Source: Bacillota bacterium (GTDB taxonomy: Bacteria > Bacillota > Desulfotomaculia > Desulfotomaculales > Desulfallaceae). Taken from it: 40,725 bases of DNA. The DNA lies in NCBI GenBank assembly GCA_023439185.1, contig JAEXOR010000024.1, positions 1 through 40,725 on the forward strand, read 5' to 3'. Below, in pieces: positions 22,953-31,589 of the stretch. The notes beneath the pieces are model-generated. The model was given only the letters and a program-made list of their open reading frames with translations. It did not search any database and was not told the origin of the DNA. Position 1 is the first letter of the stretch, and the number at the start of each line of letters is the position of its first letter. Position numbers and translations under genes: made by a program.

Positions 22953-23105
22953 ATGGAACTGAAGGAGATTGACATGGAACTGACCGAGAAGGAAAAAAAG
23001 TTGATTGAGCTGACCCGCGACACCGAGTACGGGGAAATGGACCTGATTATCCAGGACCACCAGCCGGTCAGCATTGAGAAATTGATTAGAAAAATCAAGT
23101 TGTGA
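22953..23105 (+). CDS. Small DUF2292/YezD-like protein, 50 residues
   Basis: The core LIELTRDTEYGEMDLIIQDH and the end EKLIRKIKL align with the riboswitch-1 protein at 14573 (shared pattern RD-E-GE--IIQ--QPV--E-----IKL). The ATG at 22953 follows a GAGGGGGTGA site; an ATG at 22974 behind AAGGAG is an equally good alternative and would give 43 residues. The family is small and of unknown function. Finding both copies as the first gene after a cobalamin riboswitch suggests a role tied to corrinoid regulation or uptake. It is followed 96 bp later by an exported DUF4430 protein. Confidence 0.7.
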   Translation: MELKEIDMELTEKEKKLIELTRDTEYGEMDLIIQDHQPVSIEKLIRKIKL

Positions 23106-23201
23106 CTAATTAACTTGCCGGCCAATTGATAGCTATGAGAAGTGACGAACAGGTGGGGCTTCATTCACAGGGCAAAAAATTCAAGAAACGGAGGAAAGAA
23201 C

Positions 23202-24026
23202 ATGAAGAAACTGTTTGGAAGCGCGCTGTTGCTGGTGTTTCTGCTGGCCCTGATGGCCACCCCGGCCTTTGCCGGGGCAGATAACTACCCCTACCTGACC
23301 TTCGAGGACTCGGCGGACTTCACCATCGTGGCGCCTCGGATTTCTGCTGAAAGCATCACCGCCAGGGGGCTGGACGCCAATTTTGTAAAACAGGTCATTT
23401 CCGACCCCATAAACATTAATTGGGCCAGCAGCGATACGAATGTGGCCAGGGTATTGCCGGCCAGAGGGGCAACTGTTATTGTAACGGCCCGTAATGTGGG
23501 CCGGGCCACCATCACGGCTTCCTACGAGTGCGCCGACGGCACGGTGATCGAGTGCCCCGCCAACGTGGTGGTGGAAAGGAGAATCAATCCCTCCACCGGT
23601 GTGGATGATGTTGAAGTAACGGTGCTGGGGGATCCCGCAGGCAGCGGCATTGACATTGACTTAACCGGTGATGATGCCGTGGACATCCCCATGTTTTCCC
23701 TGAAGGACGTCTTCGGCTCCGGCTTTGACGATTCCGACGTGCTGCAGATGGACCCCAGCGCCCTGCACGCCCTGCTCTACACCTTGGAGCTGACCCTGGG
23801 CGATGGCCAGACCATACCGGACTGGCACAACTGGAACTGGACTTGGGTCAACAGCCATGGTGTGGTTATCACCAGCCAGGGCTCCTATGTGCAGGAAATT
23901 GACGGGGACGTGTCGGGCTGGCCCGTGGGCTGGAAGTTCATGGTGAACGGCGATGAGCTGGAGGCCGCCTCCTCCATTGCGGAAATCCAGGACACTGACG
24001 AAGTGGATTGGGCCTTCAGGCAATAG
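23202..24026 (+). CDS. Exported Ig-like plus DUF4430 protein
   Basis: This 274-residue protein has a signal peptide (MKKLFGSALLLVFLLALMAT, ending PAFAGA near 26), an Ig-like BIG2-type domain (about 28-135; INWASSDTNVARVLPA and VGRATITASY) and a C-terminal DUF4430-type domain (about 145-274; VGWKFMVNGDELEAAS and DTDEVDWAFRQ). The ATG follows GGAGG (23190-23194). DUF4430 relates to the cobalamin-capping domain of transcobalamin. There is no anchor, so it may be free or held by the SLH protein of the same operon. I infer a ligand-binding partner for the barrel at 28334. Confidence 0.78.
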   Translation: MKKLFGSALLLVFLLALMATPAFAGADNYPYLTFEDSADFTIVAPRISAESITARGLDANFVKQVISDPININWASSDTNVARVLPARGATVIVTARNVGRATITASYECADGTVIECPANVVVERRINPSTGVDDVEVTVLGDPAGSGIDIDLTGDDAVDIPMFSLKDVFGSGFDDSDVLQMDPSALHALLYTLELTLGDGQTIPDWHNWNWTWVNSHGVVITSQGSYVQEIDGDVSGWPVGWKFMVNGDELEAASSIAEIQDTDEVDWAFRQ

Positions 24027-24076
24027 CATGGGTATTTTTTAAATACTGCAATCCAATAGCCCTGTGAGTTTATCCA

Positions 24077-24109
24077 CACAACCCGACGGGTTTGGCCCGC
24101 CGGGTTGTG
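24077..24109 (+). promoter_or_regulatory. Intercistronic hairpin
   Basis: A 14-bp stem (24077-24090 with 24096-24109, one mismatch, 5-nt loop) sits just before the ribosome site of the next gene and has no T-run. It could stabilise the upstream mRNA segment or tune expression between the small DUF4430 gene and the very large gene behind it. Confidence 0.5.
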
Positions 24110-24133
24110 CACGTGTCAAGGAGGTGCAACAAT

Positions 24134-27100
24134 ATGACAGAATTAAGAAAAAAAGTAAGCATCCTGCTGGTGCTGCTGCTGGTCCTGACCTTTGCCTTCC
24201 CGGCCCAGGCCTTTAATTTAAGGGTGGGCCCCGGTAAGACAAGTTACCAGAGCGGGGAGAGCGTCACCGTGTCCGCGGACCTCGGGGGCGCCGGCGGCGG
24301 TTTCAGTTGGTTCTTCACCGGTTGGGATAACAACACCGTCGCACTGGACGGCGACGGCAGTTCCGTCACCTTTGCCCTGCCGGAGAACGACACCGGGGAT
24401 ATAGCCACTGCCGTGGTTGAGGCGGTGTACGGCGGCGAGAGCGGCAGCATCGCCCTGACCGTTGAGCCCTTTGCTCCGATAGTTAAGCCCGCCGGCGCAC
24501 CGCAGGCGCCGCTGGGGGCGGAAGGACCCTTGCAGATAGTGGAATTGTACCCGGCCAACGGGGCCACGGACGTGTCCGTGAACACGGCGGTCTATATCCG
24601 GTTCAACAAGCCGGCCCATCTTGAAAATGTTTGGCGTTATTATTTTGGCGACCCTGATGAAGATCATATTTTCCTAGTGAGCGATTCAGGGATGGAACCG
24701 TGTATTTTAGAATCAAACGCAGATGGAACTGTATGGTCCCTGGCGCCGGGCGGCGCAAGTTTGCAAGGGGGCCAAACCTATGAGATTTTGAGCAATATGG
24801 TGATTGCCGACGCGGAAACGGGAGAAGAAATTTTACACGACGCTATGGATCCTTATACGTATCCTCCTTTTCCGGACTGGCGGTTCACAACCATGGAGCA
24901 GGGAGAAGCACCTGTCCCCCATAGCATCACCATCACCGACGCGCCCGGGCGGCTGCAGATGGGTCAGACGTATCCCCTGCGGGCGGTGGTGAAGGATAGC
25001 AAGGGGGACGTACTGGACTGGCCGGTGGACTGGGAGGTGACCGGCGTTCAAAACGGCAAGGCCGCGGTGGATGGGAATGGAATCCTCTCCGGCGTGGCCC
25101 CGGGCACCCTAAATCTGACGGCTTGGCCCCAGGGCCATCCGGACATTAGAAGCATGGGCAAGTGGGTGGAAATCCGGGCTAATTTCGATCGGCACCTGCT
25201 GGGGGTCTGGGCCGTGGAGCTCACCGACCGGGAGGCCTTCAACAGCGCCGCCCCCATGGTGGGGGAGGACGGCGCCGTGTACCTGAACACCGGGTCCTCT
25301 GTCCGGGCCTATGACAGCGCCGGCAACAAAATGGAAGCCTTTCGTGAGATTACCGGATTGAGGTCCCCGGCGCTGGCGAAAATTGGCGGCCGGGAGTACC
25401 TGCTGGGTATCCAGGCGAAGGGGGAGGGCGACAACCAGCCCCTCCGCTACCACATGAGCGCCTTTGACCCCGCCACCGGCCGCCTGGAGTGGCAGGCCCA
25501 AGCGGTGGACTATCCCCTGGGCCGGCCCGTGGCGGACGCGGCGGGCAACATTTACGCGGGCTGCTCCTCCGACGGCAAGGTCTACGCCTTCAGCCCGGAC
25601 AGCGACCGCTGCCTGTGGAGCACCTATGTGCAGTACGGGAACAGAAACGACGCCTACGGCGACCGGGGCACGCTGATCACCCCCGGTCCGGACGGCCTCA
25701 TCTACGCGGCGGGGCTGGATCGGGTCACCTGCCTGGGCAGCGGCGGGTCGGTGCGCTGGCAGTACACCGTGTCCCGGCCGGGGCACAGCATCCCCGCTGG
25801 GGTGGAGCTGGACAGCGCCGGCAATGTCTACTTCTTGCAGAAGATTTTCCAAAGTGCTGATAACGAGTTCAACATTTACTCCCTGGACTCCGGTGGCGGT
25901 GAACGCTGGCGCGTCGATTTTACCGGCAGCGTTGTGTACAACCTGTTCGTGGACGCGGACGACAGCCTCTACGTCACCGTCCGGGATTACGCGGCGGGCA
26001 CCGAAAAGCTGACCCGGCTGGACCCGGCGGACGGACGTGTGGCTAAAGCCTTTGATTACCACGGCTGCGGCCGGTTTATGCGCAACGGGGACGGCTACAT
26101 CTACACCAACAAGTACATCTTCAGCGACAACTTGGAGCCGGTGGGCTACACCGACCTGGAGGCCGCCGGCTACGCCGACGACCATTACCGGGACCTGGCC
26201 GATATGGCCTACTCCAACCTGGCCCTGTGTCCCGACGGCGCCCTGGTACGCTCGGTGAAGGGGGGCAATTTTGCCGCAGTGCTGGAGAAGGTGACCCTGG
26301 TGGACACCGCCGGGGCCGTGCCGGTGGAGATCGAGGTGGGGGAAAGCGAGCTTACCCTGATCCAGGGGGGCGCCCGGGACATCTTCACCCGGGTCAAGGA
26401 CAGCCGGGGGTATCTGATTCCCCACCAGCCCCTGACTTACCAGGTGGCTGACCCGGCGGTGGCCGCCGTGGACGAGGCCGGCCGGATCACCGCCCTCAGC
26501 CCCGGGACGACCGGCATTACCGTCAAGGCCGAGGGGTATGAGCACGTTTCCGCCGCCATAACCCTCCACGTCCTGGCCCTGAGCGAGGTTGCGGAGGTCT
26601 ACTTCGTGCCCCAGCACGGGGCGTCGTCGGCCGGGGTCGACCTGGAGGAGAAGATTGATTCCATCACCGGGGTGGTGGGGGAAGAGCGGGTGGTCCAGCT
26701 GGTGGTGCGGGACCAGCACGGCCATGTGCTCCGGGATCTGCCCATCATATGGACCCTGGGTAGCAGCGATGAGGACAAGGACGGCGTGGAGGTGGGGATG
26801 AACAACTACTCCGGGGGCGAGATGGGCGGCATTTCCAAGTCCATCGCCGTGCTGAACGGCCTGAAGGAGGGGAGCACCACCCTGAAGGCCGAGCTGGAGG
26901 GTTATCCGGAATTCATCGCTGTTTTGAGGGTGGATATTGAACCGGCCCCCTACGAGATCCTCTGGACCCTGCCCCTGGAGGGGAGCTGGGAGCAAAAAAT
27001 AGCCTACCACACCCAGTCCGCGGACGGTGCCCTGTTCATCGCCAACCAGAAGAAGCTCAAGGCGGTGAACAGCGGCACCGGGGATATCCTGTGGGAGCGG

Positions 27101-28318
27101 GACATCGCCGACCAATACGGCTTTATGCCCGCCGTCCCGGCGGCGGACGGCGGCAATGTCTACGTATACGATATCAGCGGCCTGAACCTTTCCCTGGCGG
27201 CTGTGGGCCAGGCGGACGGTGGCCCGCGCTGGACCTTCCACGGGGGGCTGGGCGCCGTAAAACAGGTCCTGGCCGGGTCCGGCGGCGTTTACCTGCTGGC
27301 CGGCAACGGACGGCTGTATGGCCTGGACCGGATGGACGGCAGCTCGTTATGGGACGGGCCTTTGAGCCCGGGGAGCGGAAGCGGGGAGGCCTCCCTGGGC
27401 CTGTCCGCCGCCGGGGAGCTGTATTACGCCCGGGGCAATCAGCTCTACCGGGTGAACCGGGACGGCGGCGCCGAACTGTTATACCAGGCGGCGTCCGGGT
27501 CCCTGATCATTGAGGAGGTCACCGCCGCCGGCAGCATTATTTTGGAAAGAGCCGCCGCCGGCTCCTACAGCATTCTTTCCGTGAGCCCCGAAGGAACCCT
27601 GAACTGGGAGAAGGCCGTCAAAACCCGGGTGGAGCTGAGCAGCGCCGGCGGGGTGATCTATGCCGTCACCCGGGAGAACAAAAATCCCATGATTTACTTC
27701 ATCAGGGAGGACGGAACGGTGCAGGCCGAGCTGGCCCTGGCCACCCCCTCCACCGCCAGCGAGATCCACAGCGAGGGCCGCACCCGGCCCCTGCCCGGTC
27801 CCGGCGGCATTGTCTACATTCCCCTGAACTGCCTTTACGCCGTCAACGCCGCCGACGGCCAACTGCTCTGGACCGGGGAGTTCAAGGACGGCTGGTTCAA
27901 GCGGGTGCCCAGGACCGCCACGGTGGATGAAGGCGGGGTGGTTTACCTGGCCTGCAACGACGCCGGGTTTATCGCCCTGAAGAGCAGGCTGGCCGGGGTG
28001 GCGGACGAAAGCGGTTTTTACATCGACACCGCCGGCGTGGGGAGCCTGGGGGAAAATACTTACCGCACTCTGTCCTTCCGGGTCCGGAACGACAATGAAA
28101 CGGACCGGGAGATCCGGGTGGTAACGGCCCTGGAGGATACCGGGGGCCGGGTCCTGGGCTACGCCGTCACGGCGGACCGGCTGGCCGCCGGCCAGGAAAA
28201 GGCTTACAGCCACGGTTTGCATATCCCCGCCGGGGGGAATTGCCGGGTGGGCATCAAGCTGCTGGACCGGACCGGCAACCAAATACTGACCGAAAAAATA
28301 CTGCCGGTGGGCCGGTAA
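24134..28318 (+). CDS. Large exported protein: Ig-like domains and two PQQ-like beta-propellers
   Basis: This 1394-residue protein has a signal peptide (about 1-28), an Ig-like domain (30-115), a Big_5-type domain (about 133-252; LYPANGATDVSVNTAVYIRF), a BIG2-like domain (263-345) and a first propeller of PQQ-like repeats (about 355-723; GNIYAGCSSDGKVYAFSPDS). Two further Ig-like domains follow (730-940), then a second propeller (about 943-1297; KLKAVNSGTGDILWERDI) and a C-terminal beta domain like that of the next protein. The ATG follows AAGGAGG (24118-24124). No enzymatic motif or wall anchor was seen. The role is probably structural or ligand-binding at the cell surface. PQQ-like repeats do not imply PQQ binding. 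Confidence 0.75.
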   Translation: MTELRKKVSILLVLLLVLTFAFPAQAFNLRVGPGKTSYQSGESVTVSADLGGAGGGFSWFFTGWDNNTVALDGDGSSVTFALPENDTGDIATAVVEAVYGGESGSIALTVEPFAPIVKPAGAPQAPLGAEGPLQIVELYPANGATDVSVNTAVYIRFNKPAHLENVWRYYFGDPDEDHIFLVSDSGMEPCILESNADGTVWSLAPGGASLQGGQTYEILSNMVIADAETGEEILHDAMDPYTYPPFPDWRFTTMEQGEAPVPHSITITDAPGRLQMGQTYPLRAVVKDSKGDVLDWPVDWEVTGVQNGKAAVDGNGILSGVAPGTLNLTAWPQGHPDIRSMGKWVEIRANFDRHLLGVWAVELTDREAFNSAAPMVGEDGAVYLNTGSSVRAYDSAGNKMEAFREITGLRSPALAKIGGREYLLGIQAKGEGDNQPLRYHMSAFDPATGRLEWQAQAVDYPLGRPVADAAGNIYAGCSSDGKVYAFSPDSDRCLWSTYVQYGNRNDAYGDRGTLITPGPDGLIYAAGLDRVTCLGSGGSVRWQYTVSRPGHSIPAGVELDSAGNVYFLQKIFQSADNEFNIYSLDSGGGERWRVDFTGSVVYNLFVDADDSLYVTVRDYAAGTEKLTRLDPADGRVAKAFDYHGCGRFMRNGDGYIYTNKYIFSDNLEPVGYTDLEAAGYADDHYRDLADMAYSNLALCPDGALVRSVKGGNFAAVLEKVTLVDTAGAVPVEIEVGESELTLIQGGARDIFTRVKDSRGYLIPHQPLTYQVADPAVAAVDEAGRITALSPGTTGITVKAEGYEHVSAAITLHVLALSEVAEVYFVPQHGASSAGVDLEEKIDSITGVVGEERVVQLVVRDQHGHVLRDLPIIWTLGSSDEDKDGVEVGMNNYSGGEMGGISKSIAVLNGLKEGSTTLKAELEGYPEFIAVLRVDIEPAPYEILWTLPLEGSWEQKIAYHTQSADGALFIANQKKLKAVNSGTGDILWERDIADQYGFMPAVPAADGGNVYVYDISGLNLSLAAVGQADGGPRWTFHGGLGAVKQVLAGSGGVYLLAGNGRLYGLDRMDGSSLWDGPLSPGSGSGEASLGLSAAGELYYARGNQLYRVNRDGGAELLYQAASGSLIIEEVTAAGSIILERAAAGSYSILSVSPEGTLNWEKAVKTRVELSSAGGVIYAVTRENKNPMIYFIREDGTVQAELALATPSTASEIHSEGRTRPLPGPGGIVYIPLNCLYAVNAADGQLLWTGEFKDGWFKRVPRTATVDEGGVVYLACNDAGFIALKSRLAGVADESGFYIDTAGVGSLGENTYRTLSFRVRNDNETDREIRVVTALEDTGGRVLGYAVTADRLAAGQEKAYSHGLHIPAGGNCRVGIKLLDRTGNQILTEKILPVGR

Positions 28319-28333
28319 GGAGGGGATGAACAA

Positions 28334-31300
28334 GTGAAAGGAATCAAATACCTGGTGCTTTTGCTGGCTGCTGTCATACTCTGGGCCGGCCCGCTGCCGG
28401 CCCCGGCCCCGGCGGCGGACATCTTCACCTTGGAATGGGTGCGCAGCACCCAGGGCGGAAGCGGCGGAACCTACCACAGCTATATGGACCCCCTGACGGT
28501 GGACCGGGAGAGCAACGTCTATGTCTGCCACCTGGATGGCTGGCTCTATGTGTACGCCCCGGACAGGTCTCTGAAGTGGAAGGTTGACCTGCGCCAGTAC
28601 AGCTATACAAACCAATTGCGGCCCGGCTTGGGCCCGGTGCTGGACGATGCCGGGAACTGCTACATCGCCTCGGCCGGCAACAACAAGGTTTACAAAATTG
28701 ACGCCAACGGGGAGGTGCGGGCGGAATTTCTGATGGCCGGGCCGGTTGCGGCCAGCACTTCCCCGACCCTGTCCGCCGACGGCGGCGCCCTCTATGTGGT
28801 CACCTCCAGCCAGCAACTTTACGCCCTGAATGCCGCGGACCTGTCGCTGAAATGGCAGGCCCGCACCAGGGGTAGTTCCGCTGCCGTCACTCCGCTGGCG
28901 GCCCCGGACGGCACGGTCGTTGCCGGTGCCGATCAGACTATCACTGCCTTTGACCCGGCTGGCGGGGAGCAACGCTGGGAATACGGGCTGCCGGAGGACA
29001 GGTACCTTTACCAGCATTTCAGCCAGGGCCAGCCCAAGCATGAAAAAAGGCTGCAGGTAGACGGCGCCGGCCGAATCTACGCCATGATCAACGTTGCCGA
29101 CGGTACGGAAAACCGCAGCGAGCTGATCTGCCTGGCGCCCCCGGCGGAATCCGGCGGCGCGACGGAACTCCGCTGGACCAAGGAAATCAACCGCCGGGTT
29201 TCGGCCCCGGCCCTGCGCGGGGATACCCTCTATTACTGCACGGCGGACAACAGGCTGCACGCCGTCGATGCCGCCAACGGCGCCACAAGATGGGAGCTTG
29301 AGGTGGACGCCCAAGGCGAGGGCCTGTCTCACCGGGCTCCGGCGGTGGCCGCCGACGGCCGGATCTTCTTCGCCATGGGTGCTGTTGTGGGGGCGGCCCG
29401 GGATGACGGAACCGCCGGAACGCTGCTGGGTGCCTGCGGTTTGCCCTCCAAAAAAGCCGGGGAAGTGTCCACCGGGGCGGTGTCCCGGCTGGGACCCCAC
29501 GGGGAGTTTTATACGGCTTACACGGATGTAAGCAATAAGTACTGGTTGGCCAAGGTGGTGGACAACCACTTCGCCCCGGTGCCCGGCGCCATTGAGCTGG
29601 CCCCCGGGGAAGCCGATATCGCCATGGCGGCGGGGGGCTCTTACGCCCCGGCCCTGACCCTGCGGGACACCAACGGGGTGGTGATGAGCCGGGAGGGGCT
29701 GGTCTTGGCCAGCAGCGATAGCGATGTGGTCGGTGTCTCCGGCGGCACTCTCACCGCCCGGCGGGCTGGCGGCGCCACGGTGACCGTCACCCACCCCGGG
29801 GCGCCGGGTTTAAGTGCCGCCATTAACGTCACTGTGCTGGGCTCATTGGACGGCGGGGTGCTGAGCGTCATTCCGGCCCCGGTGGACATTACCGTGGGCA
29901 GGAGCACGCAACTGACCGCCGTGCTGCGCGCCGCCGGGGGCGGGGAAATCAAGGGAGAGCCCCTGGAGTGGAGCAGCAGCAACGCCGACATCGCCGGGGT
30001 GACCGAAGGCGGCCTGCTTACGGGCAAAAACGCCGGCAGCACCACCGTACTAGCGCGGCTGAAAAACCATACCGGCATTTACGTCCCGGTATCCGTCAAC
30101 GTCCGGGACAGCGTGGTGCGGCGGGTAGCCCTGCCGGAAATCAACGATAAGATTGGCCGCACCGTTGGTTATTTTAAGGCGCAAGGCGCTCCGGGCACCG
30201 ACTGGTCGGCCTTCGCCCTGAACGCCGTGGGCGAGGATTTGAGCGGCTCGCCCTATATTACCAGCGGCCAGACCTACCTGGACAGGCTGGAGGCCAGGGC
30301 CAAGGCAGCCGGCTATTTCGGTTTAATGACCGACTATGAGCGCACCGTCATCGGCGTGGTCTCCGCCGGGGGCGATCCGGCGAATTTTGCCGGGTTTAAC
30401 CTGCTGGAGAAGATCTATGACTTTGCAAGCCTGGGCCAGGGGATCAACGCTGCGGTCTTCGGACTGGCGGCCTTGGACGCCGCCAACGCCGCTATTCCGC
30501 CTAGTGCGGTGCACAACCGGGAGTCCCTGATCAACTTCATCCTGAACAACCGGGTCAAGGAGGGCTGGTGCTACGGCGGTGCTGAGCCCGATCCGGACAT
30601 GACCGGCATGGCCCTCTACGCCCTGGCTCCCTACCGGGAGCGCCCGGCGGTGAAGGAGGCTGGGGAAGCGGCCATCCGCTGGCTCAGCGAGGCCCAGGCT
30701 GAAGACGGCACCATGAACTCCTGGGGCAGCAAGAACAGCGAGTCCATCGCCCAGACCATCATGGGCGTCACCGCCTGGGGTGTCGATCCCCAGGGGCCAT
30801 TGTTCACCAAACGGGAGGGCAACCTGGTCACCGCTCTGCTGGGCTTCTACTTTGAGGACAGCGGCATGTTCGGGCACAAGTACGGCACCCCGGACCCGGC
30901 CATGGCCACAGACCAGGGGCTGGAAGCCCTGGCGGCCCTGAAGCGGTATATGGAGAAGGGGTATTCCGATATCTTCTATAAGATAGTGTCCAACAGCCGG
31001 GAGCACCGGGAAATCACCGCCCTGGAGATCACCCCCGAGGGGCTGGAAATCCCTCCGGGATGCCAGGTGCAGCTCAGGGTGGCGGACCAGTCGGGCCGCT
31101 ATGTGGACAACGACCAGGTTGACTGGTCGGTAAGCGACTCCGCCGTGGTTTCGGTGGATCAGGCGGGGGTTCTCACCGCCAATGCGCCTGGGCCGGCGCA
31201 GGTGACGGCCGCCCTGAAGGAAGACGGAACCGTCCGGGACGCGGTTTCCCTGACGGTGACCGGCGACGACCTGGCCATCCGCCGGGCGAACGATCCGGTG

Positions 31301-31570
31301 GCCCTGTTCGGGGTCAACCGGGCCGTCACCCTGACGGTGGAAAACAAATCTTCCGCCAGGGAAACGGTGGTGCTGATCATCACCCTGGTGGACAGGGATA
31401 CCGGTAAAATGGTCAACAGTTCGTATATCACCAGGGAGATTGCTCCCGGCGAAACGGCGGAGCTTACCGGTGCCGTGGAGGCGCCCGAGACCGGCAATTA
31501 CCAGGTGAAGACCATGCTCTGGAACGGCTGGGACAAACTGAGGCCCCTGACGCGGGCCATGGGGGAATAG
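28334..31570 (+). CDS. Exported beta-propeller, Ig-like and transcobalamin-barrel-like protein
   Basis: This 1078-residue protein has a signal peptide (about 1-28, ending APAPAAD), a PQQ-like propeller (about 30-425), two BIG2-like domains (about 425-590), an alpha6/alpha6-barrel domain (about 595-890), another BIG2-like domain (895-980) and a terminal beta domain. The barrel matches the riboswitch-1 operon protein segment by segment: ERTVIGVVSAGGDPANFAG, GINAAVFGLAALDAANAAIP, DPDMTGMALYALAPY, SWGSKNSESIAQTIMGVTAW and MATDQGLEALAALK. GTG is the start; the ATG at 28326 runs into a stop after three codons. It lacks a DUF4430 domain, which the genes on either side of this gene pair supply. I infer corrinoid capture. 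Confidence 0.77.
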   Translation: MKGIKYLVLLLAAVILWAGPLPAPAPAADIFTLEWVRSTQGGSGGTYHSYMDPLTVDRESNVYVCHLDGWLYVYAPDRSLKWKVDLRQYSYTNQLRPGLGPVLDDAGNCYIASAGNNKVYKIDANGEVRAEFLMAGPVAASTSPTLSADGGALYVVTSSQQLYALNAADLSLKWQARTRGSSAAVTPLAAPDGTVVAGADQTITAFDPAGGEQRWEYGLPEDRYLYQHFSQGQPKHEKRLQVDGAGRIYAMINVADGTENRSELICLAPPAESGGATELRWTKEINRRVSAPALRGDTLYYCTADNRLHAVDAANGATRWELEVDAQGEGLSHRAPAVAADGRIFFAMGAVVGAARDDGTAGTLLGACGLPSKKAGEVSTGAVSRLGPHGEFYTAYTDVSNKYWLAKVVDNHFAPVPGAIELAPGEADIAMAAGGSYAPALTLRDTNGVVMSREGLVLASSDSDVVGVSGGTLTARRAGGATVTVTHPGAPGLSAAINVTVLGSLDGGVLSVIPAPVDITVGRSTQLTAVLRAAGGGEIKGEPLEWSSSNADIAGVTEGGLLTGKNAGSTTVLARLKNHTGIYVPVSVNVRDSVVRRVALPEINDKIGRTVGYFKAQGAPGTDWSAFALNAVGEDLSGSPYITSGQTYLDRLEARAKAAGYFGLMTDYERTVIGVVSAGGDPANFAGFNLLEKIYDFASLGQGINAAVFGLAALDAANAAIPPSAVHNRESLINFILNNRVKEGWCYGGAEPDPDMTGMALYALAPYRERPAVKEAGEAAIRWLSEAQAEDGTMNSWGSKNSESIAQTIMGVTAWGVDPQGPLFTKREGNLVTALLGFYFEDSGMFGHKYGTPDPAMATDQGLEALAALKRYMEKGYSDIFYKIVSNSREHREITALEITPEGLEIPPGCQVQLRVADQSGRYVDNDQVDWSVSDSAVVSVDQAGVLTANAPGPAQVTAALKEDGTVRDAVSLTVTGDDLAIRRANDPVALFGVNRAVTLTVENKSSARETVVLIITLVDRDTGKMVNSSYITREIAPGETAELTGAVEAPETGNYQVKTMLWNGWDKLRPLTRAMGE

Positions 31571-31589
31571 GCTGAAAGGAGGCCGGACG

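Noticed and set aside
24134..31570. PQQ-dependent dehydrogenase function for the propeller proteins
   Set aside because: Only the structural repeat is visible; no catalytic or PQQ-binding residues could be identified, and Ig domains dominate.
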